This document shows positions 34,837 through 42,786 of a stretch of DNA of 64,000 bases, piece after piece (within the stretch, counting starts at the first letter, position 1; every line of letters starts with the position of its first letter). The notes below the pieces were generated by a model. The model made no database searches and was not told where the DNA came from. It saw only the letters and a program-made list of their open reading frames with translations. Position numbers and translations under genes: made by a program. Source of the stretch: an uncultured Isosphaeraceae bacterium (lineage in GTDB: Bacteria > Planctomycetota > Planctomycetia > Isosphaerales > Isosphaeraceae); NCBI GenBank assembly GCA_945957605.1, contig CAMFLR010000003.1, forward strand, positions 124,001 to 188,000. The letters run 5' to 3'.

Positions 34837-35898
34837 ATGCGTAAGCTTGCAAGCGTTCAGACTGTAAGCACGGTCGAGGCGATTCCCGGCGCCGATGCGA
34901 TTGAGAAGATCCGCGTGCTTGGTTGGTGGATTGTCGCGAAGAGGGGGGAGTATCGGCCCGGCGATAAGATCATCTATTGCGAAATCGACTCGCTGCTTCC
35001 CGAGCGGTCTGAGTTCGAGTTCTTGCGCGCGAGCAGCTTCAAATCGGCGCAAACCGGTTTTGATGGGACGATCACCCTACCGGCCGGATTTCGAATCAAA
35101 ACGGTCCGCCTGCGCGGGCAGGTATCGCAAGGAATCTGCTTTCCGCTCTCGCTCTTGCCTTCAGGCATAGGTACAGAAGTTGGGGCTGATGTGACCGAGC
35201 CTCTCGGCATACTCAAGTGGGAGCCACCGATTCCCGTCGGCATGGGAGGAAAGGTGAAGGGTAACTTCCCCGCCTTCTTGCCCAAGACCGACGAAACGCG
35301 CATTCAGGTGCTGGAGGCCGTGCTCGAGCGGCATCGCGGAAAGACGTTTTATGTGACCGAAAAGCTCGATGGCACGTCATTCAGCGCGTTCGTTCGCGAA
35401 GGGGAATTCGGCATCTGCAGCCGCAATCTCTGGATGGATGAGTCGGACGAGTCGAACATTTTGTCGAGGGTCGCCCGGGAGCAGAAGCTTGAGGAGAAGC
35501 TACGTACGGCTCGCGAAAGGCTTGGCTTCGACGTGGCGATTCAGGCAGAGGTGATTGGGCCTGGCATTCAGAAGAATAAGTATGCGATCAAAGGAGTGTC
35601 GTTGCGCGTCTTCAGCGTGCTTGATGTGAACGCATATCGGCTGGTCGATCATGCGACGCAAATAGAGTTGCTGGGCGCGATCGGGCTCGAGCCGGTTCCG
35701 CAACTGGGGACGATCGAACTGAATCACACGGTGGACGAACTGGTGGCGATTTCGGAAGGTGCCAGCGTGCTGAATTCGCAAGTCCAGCGCGAAGGGATTG
35801 TGCTGCGGCCGTTGGTTGAGGAGTACGATGCCGACATCGGCGGAAGGCTCAGTTTCAAGGTGATCAACCCGAAGTTCTTGCTCAAGTATGATGAGTGA
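34837..35898 (+). CDS. ATP-dependent RNA ligase, Rnl5 (Deinococcus DraRnl) type
   Basis: 353 aa. AAGGAG lies six bases before the ATG at 34837. An N-terminal OB-like domain (residues 1-150) precedes the adenylyltransferase: nucleophile Lys176 in EKLDGTSF (motif I), SRNLWM (Ia), IQAEVIGPG (III), EGIVLRP (IV) and FKVINPKFLLKY (V). This domain order is that of the Deinococcus radiodurans RNA ligase family, which seals 3'-OH/5'-phosphate RNA breaks, often nicks in duplexes. The STAS gene follows after 130 bases, then the RRF paralogue. It sits opposite the STM operon and close to a second ligase with HD-Pnk. Confidence 0.88.
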   Translation: MRKLASVQTVSTVEAIPGADAIEKIRVLGWWIVAKRGEYRPGDKIIYCEIDSLLPERSEFEFLRASSFKSAQTGFDGTITLPAGFRIKTVRLRGQVSQGICFPLSLLPSGIGTEVGADVTEPLGILKWEPPIPVGMGGKVKGNFPAFLPKTDETRIQVLEAVLERHRGKTFYVTEKLDGTSFSAFVREGEFGICSRNLWMDESDESNILSRVAREQKLEEKLRTARERLGFDVAIQAEVIGPGIQKNKYAIKGVSLRVFSVLDVNAYRLVDHATQIELLGAIGLEPVPQLGTIELNHTVDELVAISEGASVLNSQVQREGIVLRPLVEEYDADIGGRLSFKVINPKFLLKYDE

Positions 35899-36028
35899 GA
35901 CGAGGAGTCGCGGGATTTTCCGGCCCTGCGGCTCCCTTCAAACTGTGGTTGTGTGGTCAAACTCGAGCGAGCTTCGACATAATGAAGCGAACAATTCTGA
36001 CAGTCTGTCTTCTGCGACGGGAACTGCG

Positions 36029-36370
36029 ATGATTCTCCATGCAACGGTCGATGGCGACGTCGTCATCCTTAGCAATTTCGGTGGTTTGCTGAACGACCCG
36101 AGGCATTTCGATGCGGGGAAGGATGTTCGACAATTCCTCGATCAAGGCCATCGCAAGTTCATTCTGGAGATGACGAATATCCGCGATCTCGGCGATACTG
36201 CGCTCGGGCTTCTGCTGACTCTGACGCGACAGATCAGGCAGGCCAAGGGGGAGATGATCATTGCGAAGCCGGGTAAAGGGGTTCTCTCATTCCTGAATGA
36301 GATGCAGATGGAAGATTACTGGAGCATTGCCGATACGGTTGAAGAGGCGTGCAAGATGTTGGGAAAGTAA
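36029..36370 (+). CDS. STAS domain protein (anti-sigma-factor antagonist-like)
   Basis: 113 aa from the ATG at 36029. The pattern ILEMTNIRDLGDTALGLLLTLTRQIRQAKGEMIIAKP is the STAS fold with a Thr at the usual phosphorylated Ser/Thr position (DTALG). Such proteins switch anti-sigma factors or act in stressosome-like signalling. It lies between the RNA ligase and the RRF paralogue (46 bases upstream of the latter), suggesting a regulatory part of the same operon. No kinase or anti-sigma gene lies nearby. Confidence 0.85.
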   Translation: MILHATVDGDVVILSNFGGLLNDPRHFDAGKDVRQFLDQGHRKFILEMTNIRDLGDTALGLLLTLTRQIRQAKGEMIIAKPGKGVLSFLNEMQMEDYWSIADTVEEACKMLGK

Positions 36371-36416
36371 TCTGTGAGATCGAATTTGTTGCACGGTTAA
36401 ATTTGTCGAGACGATC

Positions 36417-36920
36417 ATGAACGATTGGAAGCCGCGGATGGAGACGGCGGTGCGTCATCTCGCTGGGCAACTGGCGGGAATCCGTACGGGGACGATCAGT
36501 CTTGGGTTCATCGAGACCGTGCGCGCCGACTGCCAGGGGAACTCTGTGTCGATTCGGCGGCTGGGAGTGATCAAACAGCAGGGCGATCGCATCCTTGTCA
36601 CGCCATTCGATAAGGCGAATGTCTCCGCTGTGGTGAGGGCGCTTACCGAGGCCCGGCTCAATGCTTATGCCTTGAACCCGACTACGGTCAGCGTGAGCAT
36701 TCCGCCGATTAGCGGTGAGCAACGCGCCGAGATTGCCAAGCACGTGAAAAAGCTGGGGGAAAATGCCAGGATTGCGGTCCGACAGATCCGTCAGGACGCT
36801 CGCAAGAAGATTGAAGCGACGGGACGAGGTTCGCAACGCTCTGTCGAAGAGGCGACTGAAGCGGCGGTTGCAGAGATTGACCGGCTTGTGAAGGAGAAGG
36901 TTAAGGAGGTTGGATCGTGA
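36417..36920 (+). CDS. Ribosome-recycling-factor family paralogue
   Basis: 167 aa, about 18 shorter than typical RRF. Conserved blocks: METAVRHLAGQLAGIRTG (the tRNA-mimicking helix with IRTG), RILVTPFDKANVSAVVRAL, VSIPPISGEQRAEIAKHVKKL and ARIAVRQIRQDARKKIEA. The N-terminus is short and the acidic turn before the last helix is reduced. It is not in the usual pyrH/tsf context but follows an RNA ligase and a STAS gene. It could be a specialised factor that splits damaged or stalled ribosomes. Whether the genome has a second, standard frr cannot be seen here. Confidence 0.85.
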   Translation: MNDWKPRMETAVRHLAGQLAGIRTGTISLGFIETVRADCQGNSVSIRRLGVIKQQGDRILVTPFDKANVSAVVRALTEARLNAYALNPTTVSVSIPPISGEQRAEIAKHVKKLGENARIAVRQIRQDARKKIEATGRGSQRSVEEATEAAVAEIDRLVKEKVKEVGS

Positions 36921-37004
36921 TGAACTTGAATTTGATCATATTAAACGTTCAATGATTGGCTACGACGAAAAAGATCCTGGGCAACGATGCAGCTAGATTT
37001 GGTG

Positions 37005-38132
37005 TCAGCTCTCGGACGATGTCCCGGTGGTGATGACAACGTCGTGGACTTCGGAGAGTGTGGGCGGTTCGAGCTTTTCGGCGAGGCGGAGGATGACTCG
37101 CTCGGGGACGGGGTTTGAGCGGCGCGCATTTCGCGCGAGGATGACGGGCAGGGGCGGCTCGATGTAGACGATTTCGATTCGCGCACCGTAGTCGGCAAAG
37201 AGGTCGATCCAGGCGCGACGCGTCTGACGAAGCAAGTTCGTCGCATTGAACGCGAACGACCGCCCTGCGCGTAAGTGTTCTCGACATCGCTCGCGACCAG
37301 CCTGAATGACTTCACCCTGGTCATCGGTTGCGTTGACGTCTAACTGGCGACGCAGGTCGTCGAGCGAAACGACGGGCAAATCTGGCCGATGGGCGGCCAG
37401 CCACGAGTCCTTGCCAGAACCGGGGAGGCCCGAAAGCATTGTCACCGTGCAACGGTGGTCGACGTGTGGGATGTAGTGCAGGCTGGGATGCTCTTGCCGG
37501 TGAAAGAGAAATCGAGCGTGATCGCTGGCGAACGGGTAGGGATGGTCGAAGCAGTCGTTTTCTTCGGCGGCGAGCCGGAAGATGTGGAGATTCTCTTCGG
37601 GGCGACTGGTCTCGGTGGAGGCGCGCCCGCGGGTGTCGGCAAGAGCGAAAAGGTAGAGGAGGCGGTTGCTTACCAGCCACGAGAGCGACGCAACTTCGTG
37701 CGACGGTTCGGGCTTTTCGAGCAGAAACGCCGGCCGGCCGTGAAAGCGGACCATCCGGGCGATTTCCTCGCGGATTGTGAGGTCGCAGTCGAGGTCGCGC
37801 AAAACGAACCGGGCGAGATGTTCCCCCTTGATGGCGTGCTTCGGTGAGGTGATTCGTCCTGTCGCTGGGTCGACCTGTGACGTGAGCGGTTTGCCAGCGT
37901 CGTGCAGGAGCGCTGTGAAGAGGAGGAGGATTCGCTCGCGATTATCGAGCGCGGGCCATTCGTCCAGCATGGGAAGCTGGTTGCAGACCATTTTTGTATG
38001 CGTCCACACGTCCCCTTCGGCGTGCCAGCCGCGGTCCTGGTTGCAGGCAGCCATCGCCTGAGCCCACGGCTGATTCGTAGCCCACGTCAAGATATCGTCG
38101 TGCGAAGACGTTTGAATTTCGCGCCAGTTCAT
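37005..38132 (-). CDS. HD-Pnk RNA end-healing enzyme (HD phosphoesterase + polynucleotide kinase)
   Basis: 375 aa from the ATG at 38132. The N-terminal HD domain has His45 (VWTHTKMV), His77-Asp78 (ALLHDAGKP) and downstream His131 (RFHGRP). The C-terminal P-loop kinase has GLPGSGKDS (234-242), an Asp pair in [23 protein letters not shown] and IVYIEPPLP. This is the architecture of Runella HD-Pnk, shown to remove 2',3'-cyclic or 3'-phosphate and to phosphorylate 5'-OH ends. The start overlaps the ligase stop as ATGA, so healing and sealing enzymes are made together. Confidence 0.92.
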   Translation of the reverse strand: MNWREIQTSSHDDILTWATNQPWAQAMAACNQDRGWHAEGDVWTHTKMVCNQLPMLDEWPALDNRERILLLFTALLHDAGKPLTSQVDPATGRITSPKHAIKGEHLARFVLRDLDCDLTIREEIARMVRFHGRPAFLLEKPEPSHEVASLSWLVSNRLLYLFALADTRGRASTETSRPEENLHIFRLAAEENDCFDHPYPFASDHARFLFHRQEHPSLHYIPHVDHRCTVTMLSGLPGSGKDSWLAAHRPDLPVVSLDDLRRQLDVNATDDQGEVIQAGRERCREHLRAGRSFAFNATNLLRQTRRAWIDLFADYGARIEIVYIEPPLPVILARNARRSNPVPERVILRLAEKLEPPTLSEVHDVVITTGTSSES

Positions 38133-38869
38133 GACCAGATGTCCGCTGCGTCGTGCAGTTGGTTGGGGATCATCGCCCGGTGCTGCCAATGCTCGCTTTG
38201 TTTGATCTTTTCCACGAACTCGGGTCGCACGAACTTGGCTCTGCCCGTGACGACGCCTTTGGCTTCAGTCCTGAGATAGAGCCCTTCCATCAGGTTGTCG
38301 GTGCGGCTGATGAGTGGGTTGTCAAACTCGGCGTCGAATTGGGACGGTCCTATCAACGCTTCGAGCCGGTCGCGATCCAAAGTACCTCGATGGATCACCG
38401 GAACCGTTTGAAGCCCAGTTCCATCGAGCAATTTGAGCCGGCGTTCGAGATCGAGGAATGCGCTGGATTGTTTGTCGTAGATATCGAATTCGAAGAAGTA
38501 ATGCGGCAGTCGCTTGTAAAGGACCGAATGCTTCGCATAAACCCATTCGCCGAAGAGGATGAACTGATCTTCGAGCATCACCTCCAGGACCGTACGCTTG
38601 ACGGCGGCCCATTGCTTGAGGAGATCGTACTGAGGGTGCATCCCTTCGGTGATCAGGTGCCCGCGGGACTGAAGGTTCATCACTCCATCGGCCGAGAAGT
38701 GGATGCCGACGTTCGTGCCGTCGAGTTTCTCTTCGACGATGAGCGACGCGTCGGTGAGGAACCGGGATGATTCGAAGTCGTCGAGATGTTTGTCGTCGTC
38801 AGTCCCTCGAGAGCCAAAGAGGTGAGGCGTCCTTGGGTACTTGACGAATTCGCCCTGTGACCGCCCCAT
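38129..38869 (-). CDS. ATP-dependent RNA ligase paired with HD-Pnk
   Basis: 246 aa. Adenylyltransferase motifs: Lys48 in [11 protein letters not shown] (I), LQSRGH (Ia), [13 protein letters not shown] (III), EGLYLRTE (IV) and RAKFVRPEF (V). The N-terminus [13 protein letters not shown] is typical of the small ligases found with HD-Pnk. It lacks the OB-like N-terminal domain of the ligase at 34837, so the two belong to different families. It is the first gene of a two-gene operon with HD-Pnk. Likely seals RNA after the partner has restored 3'-OH and 5'-phosphate. Confidence 0.9.
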   Translation of the reverse strand: MGRSQGEFVKYPRTPHLFGSRGTDDDKHLDDFESSRFLTDASLIVEEKLDGTNVGIHFSADGVMNLQSRGHLITEGMHPQYDLLKQWAAVKRTVLEVMLEDQFILFGEWVYAKHSVLYKRLPHYFFEFDIYDKQSSAFLDLERRLKLLDGTGLQTVPVIHRGTLDRDRLEALIGPSQFDAEFDNPLISRTDNLMEGLYLRTEAKGVVTGRAKFVRPEFVEKIKQSEHWQHRAMIPNQLHDAADIWS

Positions 38870-39052
38870 GACCGCCGCCCCGTATCAAGTCCCCATTTGC
38901 CGTATACCCGGTCGCGTGTAGACATCGGAATCCGGCCGTAGGTTCGCACCGAGGAGTTTCGGGTTGTGGCGGCTCATTGTTAATGGGAACGGACTTGCGG
39001 CCCACAGTGGTCCGACGTTTCCGGGCGGAATTCTGGTCGATCTGAGCGCAAG

Positions 39053-39086
39053 AAAAAGCCTCCCTGCGGCGAACCGCAGGGAGGCT
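39053..39086 (-). terminator. Intrinsic terminator of tmRNA
   Basis: On the minus strand AGCCTCCCTGCGG, a TTCG tetraloop and the exact inverse form a 13-bp stem followed by TTTTTC. It begins seven bases after the tmRNA discriminator base. A textbook rho-independent terminator. Confidence 0.92.
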
Positions 39087-39092
39087 TGGCAG

Positions 39093-39454
39093 TGGAGGCG
39101 GCGGGAATTGCACCCGCGTCCCGAGACCCGTTAGTGAGGGCGTCTACGTGCGTAGTCGATCATTTAATTGTCGGCGACGACACCCTGATCGACAAGGTTG
39201 CCGTTCGCTTAGCCCACCATGAATTTAGTCCGTGCCGCAATGGGCGGTTAGGCACAAACGATCCCGCATTGTCGTCACCGGGCGGCCCTAGCAGGAGAAG
39301 GGTCGCCGCGATGCCACTCAACTGCCTTAGGCAGCGAGACGGAGCGAGGTATTCTCGCCAGTTAACATTTTAGTCGGCTTTTTACGAGGCCCGCTGACCA
39401 ACCTCGGCACGCAACCGGACACCTTCGCAATCCGGTCGATCCTAGTTCGCCCCC
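39093..39454 (-). ncRNA. ssrA: Transfer-messenger RNA (tmRNA)
   Basis: Minus strand. The 5' end GGGGGCG pairs exactly with CGCCTCC before the discriminator A at 39093. The 3' T-arm GGACGCGGGTGCAATTCCCG and the 5' CTAGGATCGACCGG block are canonical, as is CCTCGTAAAAAGCC. A reading frame from GGC at 39359 to TAA at 39329-39327 encodes the tag GENTSLRLAA. CCA is not encoded (CTG follows the A), so it must be added. Length 362 nt. It works with SmpB, encoded 91 bases upstream, to free stalled ribosomes. Confidence 0.95.
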
Positions 39455-39545
39455 AAATTGCTTCGGGAGGAAAAGGCAGAGGGCTTTCACCCTCATGTCA
39501 TCATTATCGGCGAAATGGGTGCCAAAGCAAGAGCGCGATGGCCAA

Positions 39546-40037
39546 TCAATAACGCGAGCGGGAGGCACGGTCGATTTCGCGCTTGGCGTCTTGTTGCTTG
39601 ATCGCGTCGCGCTTGTCGTAGTTTTTCCGGCCCTTCGCGATCGAAATTTCAACCTTCGCGATGCCGTTCTTGAAATAGATCTGTAAGGGAATCAGAGTCA
39701 TGCCGCGATCTGTCGCTTTTGCCGCGAACTTGGTGATCTCGGCGCGGTGCATCAGCAACTTCCTGGGGCGTTTGGGTTTGTGATTCATCCGGTTCGCCTG
39801 GAGGTATTCCGGAATATCACAACCGTTTAGCCAGACTTCTTCCCCATCGATCGAAGCGTAAGCCTCTTCAAGGCTCGCTTTGCCGGTCCGGAGGCTTTTG
39901 ACCTCAGTTCCGGTCAGGACGATTCCGGCTTCGATCTTGTCGAGTAGGTCGTACTCGAAGCGTGCGCGACGGTTGCGCGCGACTACCTTGATCGAGCCGT
40001 CGTCCTTGTCTTTTTTTCCGCTATCTTTCTTCGCCAT
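39546..40037 (-). CDS. smpB: SmpB, tmRNA-binding protein
   Basis: 163 aa from the ATG at 40037 (MAKKDSGKKDKDD). SmpB core: ARFEYDLLDKIEAGIVLTGTEVKSLR, then LHRAEITK-like LLMHRAEITKFAAKATDRGMTLIPLQIYFKNG and a basic C-terminal tail KGRKNYDKRDAIKQQDAKREI, the part that enters the mRNA channel. The lysine/aspartate-rich N-terminal extension is short. It lies directly upstream of ssrA and 29 bases after folK, probably in a dapL-folK-smpB-ssrA unit. Confidence 0.96.
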   Translation of the reverse strand: MAKKDSGKKDKDDGSIKVVARNRRARFEYDLLDKIEAGIVLTGTEVKSLRTGKASLEEAYASIDGEEVWLNGCDIPEYLQANRMNHKPKRPRKLLMHRAEITKFAAKATDRGMTLIPLQIYFKNGIAKVEISIAKGRKNYDKRDAIKQQDAKREIDRASRSRY

Positions 40038-40066
40038 GTCTTCACCCGGCCTTTGCAGACTCAATC

Positions 40067-41146
40067 TTAGGTAAGGTTGCGCGGCGGAGCAACGGGGGCA
40101 CCCAGCGATTCGGGCCGGACCGCCGCGCAGGCGGCCAGGATTTCGTGTGTGATGCGGTCGAGAGACTCAGCTGCCGGTGGGTCTGGGGTCTTCTCTGTAT
40201 CGGCGTTCGCACGCAATCGGGCCAGGGGATCGATATAACCCGGGCAAATCACCGGGATTTCGAGACGCTGTATGTCCTTGTCGGGGTGAAGGTTGGGCCA
40301 GCGAGTAAGCTGCATGTAAGTGTTCGGGTTGGTTGCGATAATCGTGGGGCGGACGCACTGCACAAGCTGTTCCGCGATCCGTTCGCGCCAACTCGTGCGT
40401 GCGTGGGCCTGGAGATTGCGAGGCGGAGTCCAGCCCATCAAGCCAGGGAAGAAGTCGCTGACCATCCAGCGATCACCCCAAAGTTCGACCGACCATTTCT
40501 GGATGTCGTAATCCGCAACTTTGCGTTGAACGAGTTCCGTGTAATCTGATGGGGAAATCTCATCGGCAGCTAACTCGAGCGAATCGGCCTCAGAACCTTC
40601 GAGATTTCCAAATGCTCCCAGTTCTTGAGTGACGCGAGAGACGACTGCTAAAGGGAGATGCAGCAGACACAAGAAGTTCGGTCTGCGATCGAGATTTGCC
40701 AACAGACTTGCGATCGACTGCCCGGTTGTTGGTTCCACAACCTCGGGCGCAATCTCCGACAGTGGTCCCAACACAAACCGTCGCACGTGCATGCGGGGGT
40801 GGGGGATCGTCAAAACTGCATCGTCAAGAATGAGATCGTCGTAGAGCAGCAGATCGAGGTCGAGAGTGCGGGCGTCCCAGCGGATGCCACGGACGCGTCC
40901 GGCTTCGTGTTCGATTGCCTGGAGTGCGATGAGAAGTTCGTGCGGTTCGAGCGTCGTTTCGATCACTGCGGCGGCGTTCAGGAACGCGCCCTGGCCGCAG
41001 GGGCCGCCGATCGGAGGTGTTTCGTAGTAAGAACTTATGCGCAAAACATGAACGCCACGTGCCTGGATCAGGGAGTCAACTGCGGCGTTGAGGACGTTCA
41101 TCCTGTCGCCGATGTTGCTTCCCAGAGCCAGGCACGCGCGATGCAT
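40067..41146 (-). CDS. folK: FolK (HPPK) with an extra C-terminal domain
   Basis: 359 aa. Residues 1-155 are a normal 6-hydroxymethyl-7,8-dihydropterin pyrophosphokinase: LALGSNIGDR, YYETPPIGGPCGQGAFLNAA and RWDARTLDLDLLLYDD with the catalytic Asp pair, then IPHPRMHVRRFVL. It makes the pyrophosphorylated pterin for folate synthesis. Residues about 156-359 are an extra domain whose spacing (FLCLLHLPLAVVSRVTQELG, VSDFFPGLMGW, PTIIATNPNTYMQL) resembles a deoxynucleoside kinase with the P-loop lost. HPPK-nucleoside kinase fusions are known in Bacteroidetes; the match here is by eye. Confidence 0.9.
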   Translation of the reverse strand: MHRACLALGSNIGDRMNVLNAAVDSLIQARGVHVLRISSYYETPPIGGPCGQGAFLNAAAVIETTLEPHELLIALQAIEHEAGRVRGIRWDARTLDLDLLLYDDLILDDAVLTIPHPRMHVRRFVLGPLSEIAPEVVEPTTGQSIASLLANLDRRPNFLCLLHLPLAVVSRVTQELGAFGNLEGSEADSLELAADEISPSDYTELVQRKVADYDIQKWSVELWGDRWMVSDFFPGLMGWTPPRNLQAHARTSWRERIAEQLVQCVRPTIIATNPNTYMQLTRWPNLHPDKDIQRLEIPVICPGYIDPLARLRANADTEKTPDPPAAESLDRITHEILAACAAVRPESLGAPVAPPRNLT

Positions 41147-41171
41147 TGCTATTAACTTCGCAAAATTGGGA

Positions 41172-42344
41172 TCAGAGCTTCAGTTTGCCGATGCGGTCAA
41201 CCGCCTCGAGCAGTCGCGGGGTCTCGACCGTGAGGGCGACGCGGATGTAGCCGTCGGTCGTGCGGCCGAAGCCGAGGCCGGGGGTGGTGACGACGTTCGC
41301 TTCGTCGAGCAGGCGCCCGCAAAGTTCGGTCGAGGTGTAACCCTTGGGGCAGGGGATCCAGACGTAGAAGGTGGCTTCGGGAGTGGGGACGTCCCAACCG
41401 AGCTTCTTCATCCCGCCCACGAAGGCGTCGCGACGTTCCTTGTAAAGCTCGCGAATTGGCGGCGTGAGGGTGTCGTACTCGTCGAGGGCGGTTTTGCCGG
41501 CCCACTGGATCGCGGTGAAGATACCCGAATCGGAATTCGCCTTCACCTGGCCGAGCGCGGCGATCATCGGGGCGCCGCCGATCGCGAAGCCGACGCGCCA
41601 GCCGGTCATGTTGAACGTCTTCGAGAGGCTGTGGAATTCGATCGTGTATTCCTTGGCCCCTTCGACTTCCAACATGCTGGGAGCGGGCTTATCGAAGTAC
41701 ATCTCGTTGTACGCGGCGTCTTGCGCGATGACGAGGTTGTGCTCCTTGGCCAGATTCACGACCTTCTCGAAGAAGGGCAAATCGGCCGTGCCGCCCGTGG
41801 GGTTGTTGGGGTAGTTCAGGAACATCAACCGGGCGCGGTTGTAGACGTCGGCTGGGATGGCATCGAGGTCGGGGCGGAAGCCGAGCGACCGTTCGAGCGG
41901 CATCGTATAGACATCGGCTCCCGCGAACATGCTGCTGCTGCGATAGACCGGGTAGCACGGGTCGGGGACGAGGCTGATATCGCCGGGGTTGAGTACGGCG
42001 AGCGGGAAGTGGGCGATCCCTTCCTTCGAGCCGATGAGCGGGAGGATTTCGGTGTCGGGATTCAGGTCGATGCCGTAGCGCTTCTTGCAGAAGGCGGCGA
42101 TGCTCTTGCGAAGTTCGGGGGCACCCTGGTCGAGGGCGTACTGGTGGAACGCCGGGTTTTCGACGTGGTGCTGCAGGCTCTTGATGATGCTGGGAGGAGT
42201 CGGGCGGTCAGGGTCGCCGACGCCGAGGTTGATCACGTCGCGGCCGGCGGCGATGGCGGCTTTTTTCTTCTTGTCGATCTCGGCGAAGAGGTAGGGAGGA
42301 AGCTTCTGGAGCCGTTCGGCTTTAACAAACGGGGAGGTGGCCAT
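41172..42344 (-). CDS. dapL: LL-diaminopimelate aminotransferase
   Basis: 390 aa. Fold-type I aminotransferase with PLP lysine Lys242 in HSLSKTFNMTGWRVG, NYPNNPTGG, GVGDPDRPTP and QYALDQGAPELR near the N-terminus, and the C-terminal Arg block GYIRVALTVETPRL. These are the DapL features. It converts tetrahydrodipicolinate to LL-diaminopimelate in one step for lysine and peptidoglycan synthesis. AGGA precedes the ATG at 42344. First gene of a probable dapL-folK-smpB unit (25 bases to folK). Confidence 0.93.
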   Translation of the reverse strand: MATSPFVKAERLQKLPPYLFAEIDKKKKAAIAAGRDVINLGVGDPDRPTPPSIIKSLQHHVENPAFHQYALDQGAPELRKSIAAFCKKRYGIDLNPDTEILPLIGSKEGIAHFPLAVLNPGDISLVPDPCYPVYRSSSMFAGADVYTMPLERSLGFRPDLDAIPADVYNRARLMFLNYPNNPTGGTADLPFFEKVVNLAKEHNLVIAQDAAYNEMYFDKPAPSMLEVEGAKEYTIEFHSLSKTFNMTGWRVGFAIGGAPMIAALGQVKANSDSGIFTAIQWAGKTALDEYDTLTPPIRELYKERRDAFVGGMKKLGWDVPTPEATFYVWIPCPKGYTSTELCGRLLDEANVVTTPGLGFGRTTDGYIRVALTVETPRLLEAVDRIGKLKL

Positions 42345-42786
42345 GATGAGTCCTGATGCGCTGCGGTTTGGCTAACGGAAAGTCGGATTCGGTCCGAGAA
42401 TCAACGCAAAGCGGCCGAAGGTCCGGAAAGGGTGTAAGGTAACGGATTCGGGGGGAAAGTTCCAGAAGTTGGGGTGGTTCTCGGCTGTGGGACCGGGCTT
42501 GCGGACCGCTCTGCAATGAAATGGACAGATTTTCACGTCAGGACGCAGTATTTGGAAACGGCAGCGGCCTCGGAATTCTGAGATGTACGATGTCGTCAGA
42601 AGTCCACTGAGTTTCTACGCCGTTGGATATCTAATATGAGCAGAATTTGAACAGAAGGAAGCGAAGTTAGCAAAGTGAAAATATGAAAATTCAGGAGGGC
42701 TATTAAATTCCATAATGATTCTGATTTCCGCGAACCTTGATGAAACATCGTGAGTCTTCCTATCAACCAACACGGGAGACACCGAT
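42345..42786. other. Divergent intergenic region with repeat copy C
   Basis: 442 bases between dapL and the gene at 42787. AT-rich from about 42590. It contains one copy of the interspersed repeat and must hold both promoters. No gene-like frame on either strand. Confidence 0.65.
42646..42675 (+). repeat. Interspersed repeat copy C
   Basis: TTTGAACAGAAGGAAGCGAA followed by GTTAGCAAAG; nearly identical to copy B at 21431. The third copy in this window, again in an AT-rich spacer. Confidence 0.68.

Noticed and set aside
41088-42356. 422-aa frame on the plus strand opposite dapL
   Set aside because: Antisense shadow of a clearly real gene in high-GC DNA. Repeated Asp/Glu/Gly/Val composition, no family features and no ribosome-binding site.
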